Assembly: GCA_019009955.1 (NCBI GenBank)
Contig: CM032229.1
Location: forward strand, 8,260,001-8,324,000
Direction: 5' to 3'
DNA from: Riptortus pedestris
Taxonomy: Eukaryota > Arthropoda > Insecta > Hemiptera > Alydidae
Length of the DNA: 64,000 nucleotides
The position numbers and the translations under genes were made by a program. The notes under the pieces were generated by a model. That model was given only the letters and a program-made list of their open reading frames with translations. It searched no databases and was not told where the DNA came from. This document shows, piece by piece, positions 13,226-25,505 of this stretch (within the stretch, counting starts at the first letter, position 1; the number at the start of each line of letters is the position of its first letter).

Positions 13226-13720
13226 CAGTTGGTTTGTCATGCATCTAAAATGAGAGGCAATAGCAAGGATAAAAGGACACTCGGGAACTTTAGGAAATGA
13301 TACGGCAGACCAACTTGCAAAGGCAGCTTCAAGAGACGAATCAATACCTGTTACATACTCTAAACTGACTAAACAGACCATTAAAACACTTTTTATAGAC
13401 GAATCTTATAAAAAATGGACAAACAATCCTGAAGGACGACAATTACATAAGTACATACCAACTATACATCAGAAACAAAAAATAACACTTAGAAATTCTA
13501 AACAAATATAATTTATATCTGGACATGGACCTACAAAACGTTACTTGAAGAAATTTACTAGCGATGTAAATGGAAATGTGACAATGAGACTGAACAGACA
13601 TAAGGCCACCCCTTGTATGACTGTACATTACTTGACGGACCAAGGAAAAAACTCATCAAGTACATTACCTTACAAACCGAAACTATTACTCACATTCAAC
13701 ATGTGTTTTATAGCGTTTAT
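13226..13720 (+). mobile_element. Non-LTR retrotransposon fragment: RNase H C-terminal half
   Basis: Translation gives IKGHSGTLGNDTADQLAKAA, the conserved last part of a retroelement RNase H domain. It is followed by a helical linker, a stop, then FISGHGPTKRYLKKF and TPCMYDCTLLDGPRKKL, which match the usual post-RNase H Cys/His tail in shifted frames. The RT and endonuclease are absent. The copy is 5'-truncated and interrupted by at least one stop and one frameshift. Confidence 0.7.
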
Positions 13721-14345
13721 ACAAAAATTGGACCCAATTTTGTAGATATACACCTACTGTTTATACACATATGTTATGTTCACATATTTTTTATTGTTTT
13801 AATAATGTTTATAATTATTATATACGAATTATTACAATGTAGTTATTGAAATGTGTGTGTCCAAAGGATGGAGCACACAAAATTTAAATAAATTCCCACG
13901 TTAGTGGAATACCCTGCCCGGAAAACAGGAAAGGAAAATGAGGTGTTTTGTTAGTCCAGCATGTTACTGGAATTTGTAAGATGAAACTTTGAAAGGGCAG
14001 TTTCAAGTGGACTCTAATACAAAGCATGACTACGAACATGTCGAGGAGGTTTGGGAATTGGGATGATAAGACAGGGGGAGATTTGGGATGATTGGGGGAT
14101 AGTGAGATCAGCTGCTGGACGCAGGAAGTCGAGGAAGCAAATATATGGAAGTAGTAACGGGTATTTATAAATAATCTACGGGTAGAAGGGAAAAAATGAT
14201 TGTACTACTGAAATGATTTTATTAAAGGAGAAATGGTCGAAGGTCAATAGATAGAAAACATGTGATCTATCTTTACTGCGTTGTTTTCCTGTACACGTTT
14301 CGTACCCTCTATAACGCATATACAGCAGTAATACACTATTATACA

Positions 14346-14995
14346 AAGTCCGTCAAGCAGGGCCTGCGTAAACTAAGCAGATTTCCCACGTGAAGTTTTG
14401 CAATAGGGAAATCTGCATACTAGTAACAGTAGGTAGTAGTAATGAGTCTCTAAACCAATTTCACGAGAGCCGAACAGTTACGGACACAACCGAACTAGCT
14501 TTCGGAATCTCACGAATAGAGTCGACATCAGACGATCTCACATATACGACATCCGCACACGCGTAATGAAAAAGCAAATATCTCCTTTGATAATCAAGAT
14601 AGAGTAAAAACATATTAAAATTTATTGAGAATTACATTTACAATAAGATTGGTTCTATACAATATTTCGATCCGACGTATAGTAATGGAGATATTTCGAA
14701 TTTTCGGAGAACCTCCCCTCTACACCCCCCCCCTCCTCCTATTGGGCCGATTTCAGCCATTAACGAACTAGATCTTTAATTTAAAATAAAACGTATAAAT
14801 ATCGAGTTTTGTATCGATCAAGCAAACATTGCGACAATTAGAACGTTAACAGATATATATATATATATATATAATTTTGAAAGGACCTCATTTCGTCATC
14901 TCTTGGGTAGGATCGATGGAAATTTGAAGAAATTTTTTGAAAATCGCGTCATGAGTAAGACCTCAATAGATGATTTCCCTGCTAAAAGATTCGAC
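14346..14995 (+). repeat. REP-A copy
   Basis: GTCCGTCAAGCAGGGCCTGC start, CCGAACTAGCTTTCGG, C-rich run, (TA)n at 14852-14872, end GATGATTTCCCTGCT. Confidence 0.85.
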
Positions 14996-14999
14996 ATTA

Positions 15000-15193
15000 C
15001 CTCTTCGGCGGTCAAGGCAAGACTAACACTAATGGAGACGTACCACACCACTCAACAGATAATATAGATACAGTAAATTGCTGAGCCCAGTAAATATCGT
15101 TACTTACAAAGTTTTGAGTTTAGAAAAATTGAACCCAAATGAAGATTGCCTACATCTACATCAAATCTACTTGCTGTTTATTTATGCATTTGA

Positions 15194-15230
<37 letters not shown>

Positions 15231-16585
15231 ATGTAAATGTCATATATAAAATGTCTACCTTGTCAAAATTAAATTTCTTCTTAAATGTCATTTTATGTTC
15301 GGCCAAAGATGTTCTATTTTATAAATTATTGACATTTTATTATAATGGCCATATGGGTGAGGATAAAATTACATTACAGACTTACGAAAATTACAATATT
15401 GGAAATTTGTATAAACACAGTTTACTCTCAAAATGCAGGTACTTAACCAAAACGAGAGTTATAGATATTAACCTAGTAGTTTTCCCTCTAAAACCTTATG
15501 AAACAAACAAACAAATATTCGTTCTTCAATGTTGTTTCAGTCTTTTCCTTAAGGTGTGTGATGATTCCATTATAAGTTAAATGATTTTAATGTGTGTGAA
15601 TAATATATAAATGGAGGATAAAAAAATAAAGTCATAAAAGATTTTAACAAAAGGATGGTGGCAGGAGTGGTTAGGCCCGAACTGAATATTCCCGCGGGAA
15701 ATAATAAATCGCTCAAACTGACACCGGCCGAGCTTTTGACAGTTGTGATTGTCAAAAAGTCCGCAGGTCGGTAAACGAGATGTGACGGGGCTCTGTAAAA
15801 CAGCACAGGTCACCGTGACAGAGTTTGACCACGTGGAACCATTGTCGCTAGCTATCAAAGGGAGTGATAAGGCAAGTCTCTTATCTTATCATACCATTAC
15901 CTTCTTTATGGCCCGAAACAAACTTTCCCCAGTGCATTTACAAAGTGCCATTAGTTAGAAATTAGTTATTGAGTACCAGATGTTGGTTATGTTAGCTCTT
16001 AAAGGAAATAAGTTACTGAGGTTGTACTCCTGTAGCGACTATTGCAAAATGTCTTAATAAATCGGGCTAACAAATAGAACTGAAAGTATGTTTTCTCAAA
16101 TCTTAGAGAGTATAACAACATGAGCTACAAACACTAATTATAATTCCCACGCGTATTGATCTCTTCTCGCCACATATAATTTTAGCAGATTTCCCTTATC
16201 CTTTTCGTAGACTTCTTATTTTACATAAGTCATTATAAAGATCGGAAGAATATCATATATGGTAGAATTTGTTAGTAAATATCCTATATGATTCCTTATA
16301 AAAAGAATTTAAACTGACGGGTGGTAATGATTTTGAAAAATATGGTAGTTAATAAAAATCAGATTCCACAGTTTTAAAGTACTCTAAAAACCATAAATGA
16401 TGATGAATTGACTCGACATCATTACTACTACAAATATCATTTTACACTTATTCATATTTTTACAACATTCAATCAGAAATATATAATCCGATTTTTTCAA
16501 GAGGGGATTTTACCCCTTCAAATCGTAGTTTCGCTTCCGAAATAGTTTTCTGTTTCGGATGAAGTTGCACGCAATGTTTCAGATT
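15000..16585. other. No confident gene
   Basis: Includes the (TA)n at 15194, an unconvincing 109-codon plus frame (15251-15580), and a mildly GC-rich patch at 15660-15880 open on both strands but matching nothing I know. Confidence 0.4.
15194..15229 (+). repeat. (TA)n microsatellite
   Basis: A TA tract outside a recognisable REP-A body, just upstream of an uncertain 109-codon open frame (15251-15580) that I do not accept as a gene. Confidence 0.85.
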
Positions 16586-16587
16586 TT

Positions 16588-17000
16588 TAGCAGATTTCCC
16601 GAAGGTAAATCAGCTTTTGAGGTCGTACTCATGACGTGATTTTCGAAACATTTCTTAATATGTCCATCGATGCAACCCAGGGGGAGGGGGATGACGAAAA
16701 TGAGGTCCGTTCAAAATTATATATATATTTGTCTGTTAACACTCTAGCGGTCGCAATTTTTATTTGGTCGTTATAAAACTCGATATTTAATCGTTTTATG
16801 TAAAAAGAAAGATCTAGTTCGTTAATGGCTGAAATCGGACAAGTGAGAGGGGGGGGGGTTTAGAATCTTATTACCGCATGTACTTATTCACTTAATATTC
16901 ATGGTTGTGTTGTGCTACCAGTATGTAGATTTATCTGTTGATGAACTTCACGAAAAAAATCTGCTTACTTTACGCAGCCCCTGCGTGACGGACGTTATTG
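16588..17000 (-). repeat. REP-A copy, internally deleted
   Basis: TTTTAGCAGATTTCCCGAAG start and CTTTACGCAGCCCCTGCGTG end in reverse orientation. The core after the G-rich run is missing. It overlaps the end of an uncertain minus-strand frame (17352-16948). Confidence 0.8.
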
Positions 17001-17554
17001 TTATTTTAAATTTTCCAGTACCATAAACTCCCTTTTGTGTGCAATAAAGCGGGAATAGACATGAAGTTATGTTAATGTTGACAGATAAAAGTGTAACCTT
17101 CCACAGTGCAGATAATGCGGGGTTTCTTTGATAATGAGTGTTGGGGAGAAGGTAGTTGTGAAGTCGTAAATCTCCAGTTTTATGTATTAGATCGGAGAGT
17201 GGGGCCGAAGCTGTAAACCTGGGCAGATCGTAAAAACTAATCAAAGTCCCAAACTCAATCAGGGCTTTCCTCATTTTATGGACTGTTTTAATTATTATAT
17301 CCGTGGCTACGATTTTTGATAGTTGGCTAGCAATCCAACCAAGGGTAGCCATGTAATTTGGCGAGTCACTTCAGCTAATTAAATTTTATACTTATATTTA
17401 TTTACAAAATCGTGTATTTAAAATATTGAATTTAATTTTTGTTGCAGTTTAGGAAAATAAATCCTTTGGCGCTTTAATTGTAAATGTGAAAATAATATGT
17501 TAAGAAACTTTAATATTTGACATTAACTATTTTAATTAATTTTTTATGTAATTT

Positions 17555-17720
17555 ATTAACGAAAACTTTGTTCTTCTGCGCCAATTGTGACGGGTTATCT
17601 ACAGGTTACCACCCTTTTCTAGCCAGGGTGGGACTAAGGAGTTTATTCAATGAGTCCGTCACTAAATAAATTCCTATTGTCCAGGCGGGAATCGAATTAG
17701 CCTCTCTGAGTAAAAACCAT
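17555..17720 (-). repeat. SINE-B copy
   Basis: Reverse orientation. It carries the diagnostic GGTTACCACCCTTTTCTAGC and CCAGGCGGGAATCGAATTAG (box B complement). The tRNA-like head is truncated. Confidence 0.75.
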
Positions 17721-18309
17721 TAAAGAATGGACAAATGTGTATTGTCGGAATAAGAAACATTTTGCAACATTACAATGAGGCCAAACAATTGAACATTTGT
17801 AATACTACTTAAGAAAAATCACGTCAAAAAGAAACTTCAAAGGCAGATTTCCAGAAGGTGATTTGTTAAAATCACAGAAATATGGATGGTGTTAAAATAT
17901 CGAATTATATCATTAAAAATGGTCTTTTTTCACTTTATTTAGAATTACATTGCGTTGTTATATTTTGTTGTTTTAAATACATTTTATTAAAGACAGGTTT
18001 ATATATATTACGAAGTAATTGGGTTTATTAAAAATCAGAAATTGAGACTGTATTCATCAAACGATTTTCAAATTATTCCTTCAAATATCCATTGACTTTA
18101 CCTACACGAAAAATAAGGTTCGTTCAAATACACGCGTAACTCTCTATCGGCAGCAACGTTGGTTTTATTCTTACCGTCTTTGATGTTCGACCGCGCCATG
18201 CATAACTAAAGCTACTTTCCTTTAGTGCAATAAATAGGGTCTAGAAGAGGGGTTTTAGAGAAGGAATAACTTCCATAATCCCCATGGTGTCCATATTTCC
18301 GTTATTAGC

Positions 18310-18421
18310 CAATTTCCCTTAGCGAAAATCAGCTGTTGAGGTCGTACTCATGATGCGATTTTCGAAAACTTTCTTCAAATGTCCATCGATCCTACCCAGG
18401 TGATGACGAAAATGAGGTCCG

Positions 18422-18485
<64 letters not shown>

Positions 18486-18955
18486 CCTGTTATCGCTCTA
18501 GCGATCGCAATTTTGGTTTAATTGTTACCAAACTCGGTATTTAATCGTTTTATGTAAAAAGAAAGATCAAGTTCGTTAATGGATGAAATCGGACCAGTGG
18601 GAAGGGGAGGATTTTTGAAAATTCGAAATATCTCTGTTATTATGCGTCGGATCGAAAAATGGTATAGAATAAATCTCATTGCAAATTAAATTTACTATAA
18701 ATATTGTTTTATACATTTATTCTCTATTTTGAATATTAACCGATATATTAGTATTGTGTGTGTGGTCGGAATACGTCGGCTATACTCAGGACTCCGCCGA
18801 AAGCTATTTTGGCAGCTTCCATAACTGTTCGTCCCTCGTGAATTGGTTTAGAGATTCTTACTACTACTGTTATTAGTAGGCAGATTTCTCAATTGTAAAA
18901 CCTCTCGTGGGAAATCTGCTTAGTTTACGCAGCCCCTGCGTAACGGCCTTTTGAT
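18310..18955 (-). repeat. REP-A copy with long (TA)n
   Basis: Reverse orientation with a (TA)n of about 52 bp at 18430-18482, core, and TTTACGCAGCCCCTGCGTAA end. Confidence 0.85.
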
Positions 18956-19109
18956 CTCATGAGTAGAACTTTAATACGTGATTTCCTCTAAAGGAAAAGT
19001 TGGGGCTTGATGGCCAAGAATAGGGAAAAAGACAATTTAATATATATTTTAAAAATGACTTAGAACATTTATTCATGTTTATAACAACCGTAGAGAACTG
19101 GTTTTCCAT

Positions 19110-20820
19110 CTAAAGTATTGGGTAGTTCCTTGCCAGGGCTGGTACTTGTTGAGGGTTCAGGGCGCAGATACTCCTGGTGTTGTTGGCCCTTGGTGTGCAG
19201 ATGACGTAGGGTGCGAGGCAGCACTCGTTCACTGCGCCAAGGCTACACTGCAAACACAACAGACATTTCAGTCAACTACACCAACTTTCACCTCCCAAAC
19301 ATTCAACATGACAAAATAATGAAGGTCGTAAGTTGGAGTGAATTTAAAATAGGATTTATAGTTTCGTTTCCCCATTTTTTCTACTCTCCACCCTCCACAC
19401 GAACGCAAATGCTTGCTATGAATTCAAATATCGACTAACTGTGTAAGCCGTCGTTGGCGATGTTATAGCCAAAGTTTATCCCTAATTTTGCTCCTCAAAA
19501 GGTTGTAGTATCGGCATAAAGCTTCAATTACATGCGCATAAAGTCATCGAATGGTAGCAGTTGAGTGGTAAGTGATCTGATTCCAGCGTCCCAGATGGCC
19601 CTTGACACCTGTTACACTGTATTGGCTGAGCTTCAAGAAGTCATTCCTTCCGCCATGTATGATTCGGGCATCAAAAACGGTCAATATGCAAATTAGCTTA
19701 AGCCTGCCCAAGGTTGAGAGGCTCATGTAGAGGACTTGTTGCAGTTTTTGGTTTGATGGCATTATACTTCTATTCGTGAAATGAAAGACAGTTTAACCTT
19801 AAGACAGCTTGATGAGTTCCTGGCCACTTCTCATCTCATACGTTCCTAACTACAGAACGGAGTGGCCAAGACAAATCAACTCTCCCCACCCCGACAATGC
19901 TGAAATACTAAATTTTTCATTCCGGCTCATAACATTTAGATTTTTGGATTTTACGTCCTCTCATGGATATCTATAACCACTCTCTCTGGCCCAAATTGAA
20001 CCATTAACGAACTTGTTCTCTTTTTTTATGTTTAAATATTGAGTTTGATATCGATTAAACAAATGTGGCGCCCACCAGAAAGTAAAAACACATGTTCACA
20101 CATTTATGTAAACGAAATTTATTTCAGTCATTTCATGGTATGTGGGATCGATCGACATTTGAAGGTATTCTCCAAAAATTGCGCCTTGAGCACATTCTCA
20201 AAAGCGGGTTTTCCAAAAGGGGAACTCTGCAGGAAAAGGCAGTGTCAGACAGAGGTGGCTGGATGAGCTCAAAGGCATCTCAAGGTGGTTACCGGTTTGA
20301 AATACCTTTAGCCACACGCTATGATATAGTGGGAAGGCTCCAGGTCCGTTAGGGAATGTAGCGCATGTAAGTAAGAGTATTGCAGAAGAGACAACATTAG
20401 TAGTGCCAGGCAGATATTCGGACGTGTTAAAGACTGAACTCAAGGTGGCTCAGAAGCTAGAAGAAGCCCTGAGATAGAGAGGGCCTAAGATGATCACCAT
20501 GGCTTTCATGGTCCGTTGCGGTTTTTAGTAAGTTCATAGAACACAAAAAGTGGCCGTGAGAATTAGAGTATTCGCCATAAGAAAAGGAGGAATCCTGCCT
20601 CGTCTGGAAAAGCAAGGTCCTAAGGAAGATATTAGGTGGCTTTAAAGACTGGAATCAGGGGTAAACTTATTAATGGTCTAAAACCTTAGTTTCTTCCACT
20701 AAATATGTTATAAGATGAACTCACGTCATGAGAAGGCTGGACGCAGTGAGGAGACATATTGGGAACTTGAGCAAAAGCAGGCAGAAGAAGGAAGGACAGA
20801 ATGCACCAGATATGCAGCAT
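19110..20820 (-). CDS. G2: secreted six-cysteine protein, two exons, 77 aa
   Basis: Exon 1 is 20820-20725 (32 codons) and exon 2 is 19247-19110 (45 codons plus stop), with a 1.5-kb phase-0 intron. The donor GAC|GTGAGT and the acceptor TTTGCAG|TGT are both strong. The chosen ATG (20820) starts a 17-residue signal peptide ending PAFA, before QVPNM. Mature cysteines are at 26, 33, 41, 42, 49 and 60, spaced C-x6-C-x7-CC-x6-C-x10-C. Exon 2 shares CCLAPYV[VI]CTP and RSICALNPQQ[IV]PA with G1, so the two are paralogues that differ mainly in the last inter-cysteine loop and the C-terminus. That loop carries an NNT N-glycosylation sequon. A polyadenylation signal (reverse AATAAA) lies at 19073-19068. 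The function is not recognised. A secreted peptide with three disulphides is inferred from the framework. Confidence 0.74.
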
Positions 20821-21437
20821 TGCACTAAGACTGACTGCAAGCGAGTGCAACAAGACTTCTGTTAAACCATAATGTGGAGCAACTTTCCCTCTGAGGGCGA
20901 TATGTCGCACCTAACTCACTCCACTGATATGATAGCACAGTTGAAACTTTAGTCCGAGATAAAATGACTTCTTGTCACAGTTTTTTATCTCCTCTCTGAT
21001 TTATTAAGCCAATTTCAGGATTTACTAGGATTAGCAATGTTATTCGATTTATTTCTTCATTTTTAATACGAATAATGAGAAATGTTTCAAACATCTGAAG
21101 CTTTAATCTGAGTAATTTCCTTTAAGGAAAATCTTCTTAAAACCAGTGGCAGGATTTTTTATTATGTTTTCCTCATTCTATTCACATTTTTTCCCCTTTG
21201 AGGTCCACTTTCAGCTCTCGGATATAACTTACGGAAAGAGGGATATATTAAATTTTTGTTCGGCACATAATAAAAAAAAACTTTTTCAATAATTAAAAAG
21301 TTGATGAGAGACATTTTCCATTATTTACAATTCAGTTAAAAACTGCTCAAATTGAACAAAGTTGCTCCATTCAAGATTTATTTTTTAAACTAACTTGTAA
21401 GGGTAATGAAAAATAAAGTTTTATTCAGTTCAAGTAG

Positions 21438-21625
21438 CTCTGGTTAGTTGTGTTTTTGTCTTGTTACATTTGGAAAACATAGGGTCATGTGTTCGATTCC
21501 CGCGGGGGAAATATGGTTTTAGTGACCAAATCGCAATAATAAAATCCATTGTCTAGAAAAAGGGTGGCAATATGAAGATAATTCGCCCGATTAGCCTCAG
21601 TAATATAAAGTGGGCGTACTTGAAT
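21438..21625 (+). repeat. SINE-B copy, diverged
   Basis: Box A-like TCTGGTTAGTTG, box B GTTCGATTCCCGC, then AGAAAAAGGGTGGCAATATG and the CGATTAGCCTCAG body. Confidence 0.65.
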
Positions 21626-21887
21626 AATATTTTCTAATCAGTTCTCGAAATTGGTAATAAGTAGTAACTAAAAATAGTGGCAATATATTTAATTATTTGC
21701 CTGTTAGCTCCATCCCCCGCCAATCTGTTTGTCCAAACTTTAATAAAACATTACGTATAAAACTAATGGTCTAGTTCACTTAGGTAAGGGACTATGTAGT
21801 TTCAATAACCACTAAGTCCTTGAAACATCTTGTATATATATTTTTATTATACTACGGATGTTGGAAATCTGCTTGGTTTGCGCACCT

Positions 21888-22165
21888 CAGCATAACGGTG
21901 GCATTATAGACTTTTAAGATCCTTAGCCTCCCTCGAGCGAGAGTCGAGATCAGAGTTTTTAAGTATTGAATGATCATTACGACGTATAACCCCCGTTAAC
22001 CAAGGAGGCCCTTGCCTGAGTTGTTTCTAGTAGACTTTAGGGCCCCATTGTCGAAAGGTCTGTGACCAGTTCATGTTATCGGCCTGCCTGCTGACGAGAT
22101 CTAAGAGAGTCATAATCTTTAACGCACGACGAAATGAGCTTCGCCTCTCCTTCTCTGACTTGCAA
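21888..22165 (+). repeat. REP-C copy
   Basis: GGCATTATAGACTTTTAAG, CTCGAGCGAGAGTCGAGATC, CCCCCGTTAACCAAGGAGGC and ATCTAAGAGAGTCATAATC are shared with three other loci. It is moderately GC-rich and non-coding. Confidence 0.6.
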
Positions 22166-22779
22166 GGCTAGAGGAAAGTCCTATAACGATGTAGCCGTTA
22201 GTTTAGTTACCTTTTCGTAGTAGAATTTCTTCTGGGGCGTCATAAGGACGAGAAACTAGTAGAGAAATAAAAGCGGTTTTTGATAGTCGTTTGAGGTTTT
22301 CGTTTTTTATTGACCTTCCACCATGGATTAGGTAAGTTAACGAAAACGGCTTGGACTCACAAAATGACAAATAAGAACGGACTTCATCTTCTACAAATGG
22401 TCGACTTCTGAAGGCTTTTCTGGAATTATAACATGAATATAACTTAAGTAGCATATTTCTCTTATAGTAAATATAAAAAATGAAGACTCATTGATACATG
22501 AAATTAAGTTTGTATTTGGATGGACACTTAGTCATCACAGGCAATGTTATAGCTAGACTTGCTGGCTATCTTCTCCACGCGTATCATGTGACTGAATTTA
22601 CATACGTTTTGTCACCTCTTTGTTCAGAATTATCATATTCCTTTATCGGTGCTTTGAGGATCCAAGAAGAAGGGATACAAAAATATCTCCGAAAATGCAT
22701 TCATATTGTTTTGAAAACTGGGTAGATGGAAAATTAGGATGGGTTAATCAAGTATTTAAGAAGAACGAGGTAGATGAAA

Positions 22780-23260
22780 GTAGCCGACCGATGGCAGGAC
22801 TATTGGCGCCAGGAATGTTTTCGGCGATGCCCTTCTGGGATCTCGAACAGTCTGGGCCCTTCTCTTTGATCTATAAAAGCCCTTCTCTCTCTCGTTTATA
22901 AAAGAGGCCCAGCTCGCCCGACAGTTAGTTTGTTCTCAGTTCTCTTCTAGTGAATAACAGAGCGTTCAGTGCAGCTTTTGTGAACATTGCATTTAATTTT
23001 CAGTGCGGTACAGTGTTTTACGAAGATCAGTGCAGTGCCGTGTTCTGTGATCTTCAGTGATTCGCGTGATCGTGAGTAATTGTACGGTGTAATAAGTAGT
23101 GAAGTTATCAGCGCATATTGTGAGTAGTTGTGAAGAATAATTTACCATTGTCAAATAAATTGTGCAGTGATAAAAACGCTAAAGTTTGTTTGTTTAATTT
23201 TGCAATCCAAAAGAATTCTAATTTATGTAATAAACGTAACAATATAATAATAATATTTTT
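22780..23260 (+). promoter_or_regulatory. LTR-like promoter region with tandem TATAAAAG boxes
   Basis: Two TATAAAAG boxes (about 22871 and 22898) lie downstream of a GC-rich block with GGCGCCAGGAATG and TTCTGGGATCTCGAACAG. The probable start follows near CAGTTAGTTTGTTCTCAGT. Repeated TCAGTGCAG-type motifs come next, then AATAAA (near 23155 and 23226). This is the U3-R-U5 layout of a gypsy- or Pao-type LTR. No gag/pol is seen on either side. A primer-binding site is not secure, because the following GAGACCCGAGGAATTCG matches the start of a REP-C copy. It is alternatively a host promoter. Confidence 0.4.
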
Positions 23261-23261
23261 T

Positions 23262-23520
23262 TTGCCCCTAAGTGAGACCCGAGGAATTCGTGATCAGAAC
23301 TATACGCAGAGAGTCATAAAATAAGCGTTGAACCCCCGTTAACCACGGAGAATCTGGAATGAATTGCCTGACAGCTTGCTTATGGATGGGATCTAAGACG
23401 TAATCGTTAGTTGTTTCGATGGGCTGTAAGACGAAAATATTTGCTAGAATCCCGCAATTCACAAGCACAGCAACACTAATACGCTCTGATAGCGAACTCG
23501 AGAACTAATGTAGAACATCC
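23262..23520 (+). repeat. REP-C copy
   Basis: GAGACCCGAGGAATTCGTGA, CCCCCGTTAACCACGGAG, ATGGGATCTAAGACGTAATC. It directly follows the TATAAAAG promoter-like region. Confidence 0.6.
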
Positions 23521-23678
23521 ATCTATTTTAATTTTCAGTTTAATGAGGTTAGTGGTAAATGGACCCACCCTTAACCATCGTGGACTCGGCTGCCCCCATA
23601 ATAATGATTATGTTGTGTTTAATTTTATTTTAACTAGACATTTAAAAATGAGTATATTGAATAAAGGAATCATTGTTT

Positions 23679-24265
23679 TTTAGCAGATTTCCCTTAAGGG
23701 AAATCAGCTATTGAGGTTGTACTCATGACGGAATTGTGAAAATTTTTCTTCAAATGTCCATCGATCCTACCTAGTAGATGACGAAAATGAGGTCCGTTCA
23801 AAACTGTATCTATATATTTGTCTGTTACCGCTCTAGCGGTCGCAATTTTTGTTTGATCGTTACCAAACTCGATATTTAGTCGTTTTATGTAAAAAGAAAT
23901 ATCAAGTTCGTTAATGGTTGAAATCGGACCAGTGGGAGGGGGAGTTTAGAGGGGAGGATTTTCTAAAATTCGAAATATTTCCGTTAATATACGTCGGATC
24001 GAAAAATTGTATAGAATCAATCTTATTGTAAATTAAATTTACTATAAATATTGTTATATACATTTATTCTCTATCTTGAATATTAACCGAGATATTTGCA
24101 TTTTTATGAAATCGGGGTGGATAACGGATGAGAGTGAGTTTCCCGCCAAAAGCTAGTTCGGCCGTTTTCTTAACTGTTCGGCTCTCGTGAAATTTCTCTA
24201 TTGTAAAACTTTACGTGGGAAATCTGCTTAGTTTACGCAGCCCCTGCGTGACGAACTTTTAATAT
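23679..24265 (-). repeat. REP-A copy, near-complete reference
   Basis: The clearest short-type copy: TTTTTAGCAGATTTCCCTTA at one end, palindromic TTACCGCTCTAGCGGTCGC, G-rich run, and GCAGCCCCTGCGTGACGAAC at the other. About 585 bp. Confidence 0.9.
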
Positions 24266-24746
24266 CATTTCTCGTTTGTACAAGTTTTAAATTAACTGTA
24301 ATGTTGACGGAAGGGATGTTCGAATATTGGATTAATAAGGGGTTGCTATAGACACCGATTCTCTCATCAATTATTGATTATTGAGCCAGGGATTGTACTA
24401 TCAGTTGCCCATTATCAAGCAATTAGGTCAATGACTGATTACACCTGCAACTGATCAATCACTCTTCCAGCCCCGATAATCCACTATATCAATTAACTAC
24501 CGGCGAATTACATTTATCCTTGCCGACTTGGTGCAGGGGTCGGCAAAGTTGCATTGGGAATTGAATAGAGAGGTGCAGTTGTGTTGGTTTCGGATCCTAT
24601 ATGTACCACCTTGGTGCATTCACTTCGATAATTAGAAGCGAATAACACAGGTCATGAAGCAGATATTGACCAGAACTCTTGGCTTGGACTAACTTTGCGC
24701 TGTGATACCAAAAGAAAATTCCAGGACAATTTGTTTACTGGAGACT

Positions 24747-25365
24747 CCGTCACGCTTTGGCTGCGTAAACTAAGTAGATCTCCTACGTCCGCCAAGTATT
24801 TGCATTTATCTCAAAAAGTAAAAGTTCATTGGGAACAATATTTGGTATTTAAGCATCAAAAAAGTACTTCATGATACAACAGCTTATTGTTAATGTGACT
24901 GGAGTAGGAGTGGGGGTTTACTGAAGGCCAAAATATAAAAAAGTCCGTCACGCAGGGGCTGCGTAAACTAAGCAGATTTCCCACGTGAAGTTTTACAATA
25001 GAGAAATCTGCCTACTAATAACAGTAGTAGTAACGAGTCTCTAAACCAATTTCACGAGAGCCGAACTGTTAAGGAAACGGCCGAACTAGCTTTCGGCGGA
25101 AAGTCCCAAATAGAACCGACTTCAGCCGATCTCAATTCTGTTATCAGGCACACACTTAATGAAAATGCAAATATCTCGGTTAATGTTCAAGATAGAGAAT
25201 AAATGCATATAAGATTATTTATAGTAAATTTAATTTGAAATATGATTGGTTCTATACATTTTTTCGATCCGACGCATAATAACGGAGATATTCGTTTTTC
25301 ATGAAACGCTTATATATCTAGTTTGGTTACGATCAAATAAGAATCACGACCGCCAGAGCGGGAAT
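24747..25365 (+). repeat. Two overlapping REP-A pieces
   Basis: A short copy (CTCCGTCACGCTTTGGCTGC, 24747-24935) carrying the AAAGTACTTCATGATACAAC module is followed by a second start at 24943 (GTCCGTCACGCAGGGGCTGC), with full arm and a core truncated near 25360. Confidence 0.8.
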
Positions 25366-25371
25366 ATCCCC

Positions 25372-25505
25372 CTAGGGTGGGAATATAGATTTTATTTAAA
25401 GAGTTAGTCACAAAGTAAATTTCTATAACCTAGGTGGGAATCGGTCCCACGAATCTAGGTTAACCAAGATCAACGCCTTATCTCACACAACCGACATGTG
25501 TCTCT
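25372..25505 (-). repeat. SINE-B fragment
   Basis: Reverse orientation: AGGTGGGAATCGGTCCCACG (box B complement) and AGATCAACGCCTTATCTCAC from the head. Confidence 0.6.

Noticed and set aside
16948..17352. 134-codon minus-strand frame starting with ATG
   Set aside because: Its C-terminal end runs into a REP-A terminus and no family was recognised, so it is not supported as a gene.
23262..23290. Primer-binding-site-like sequence after the LTR-like region
   Set aside because: The stretch matches the beginning of REP-C at 21.9 and 40.1 kb, so it cannot be used as PBS evidence.
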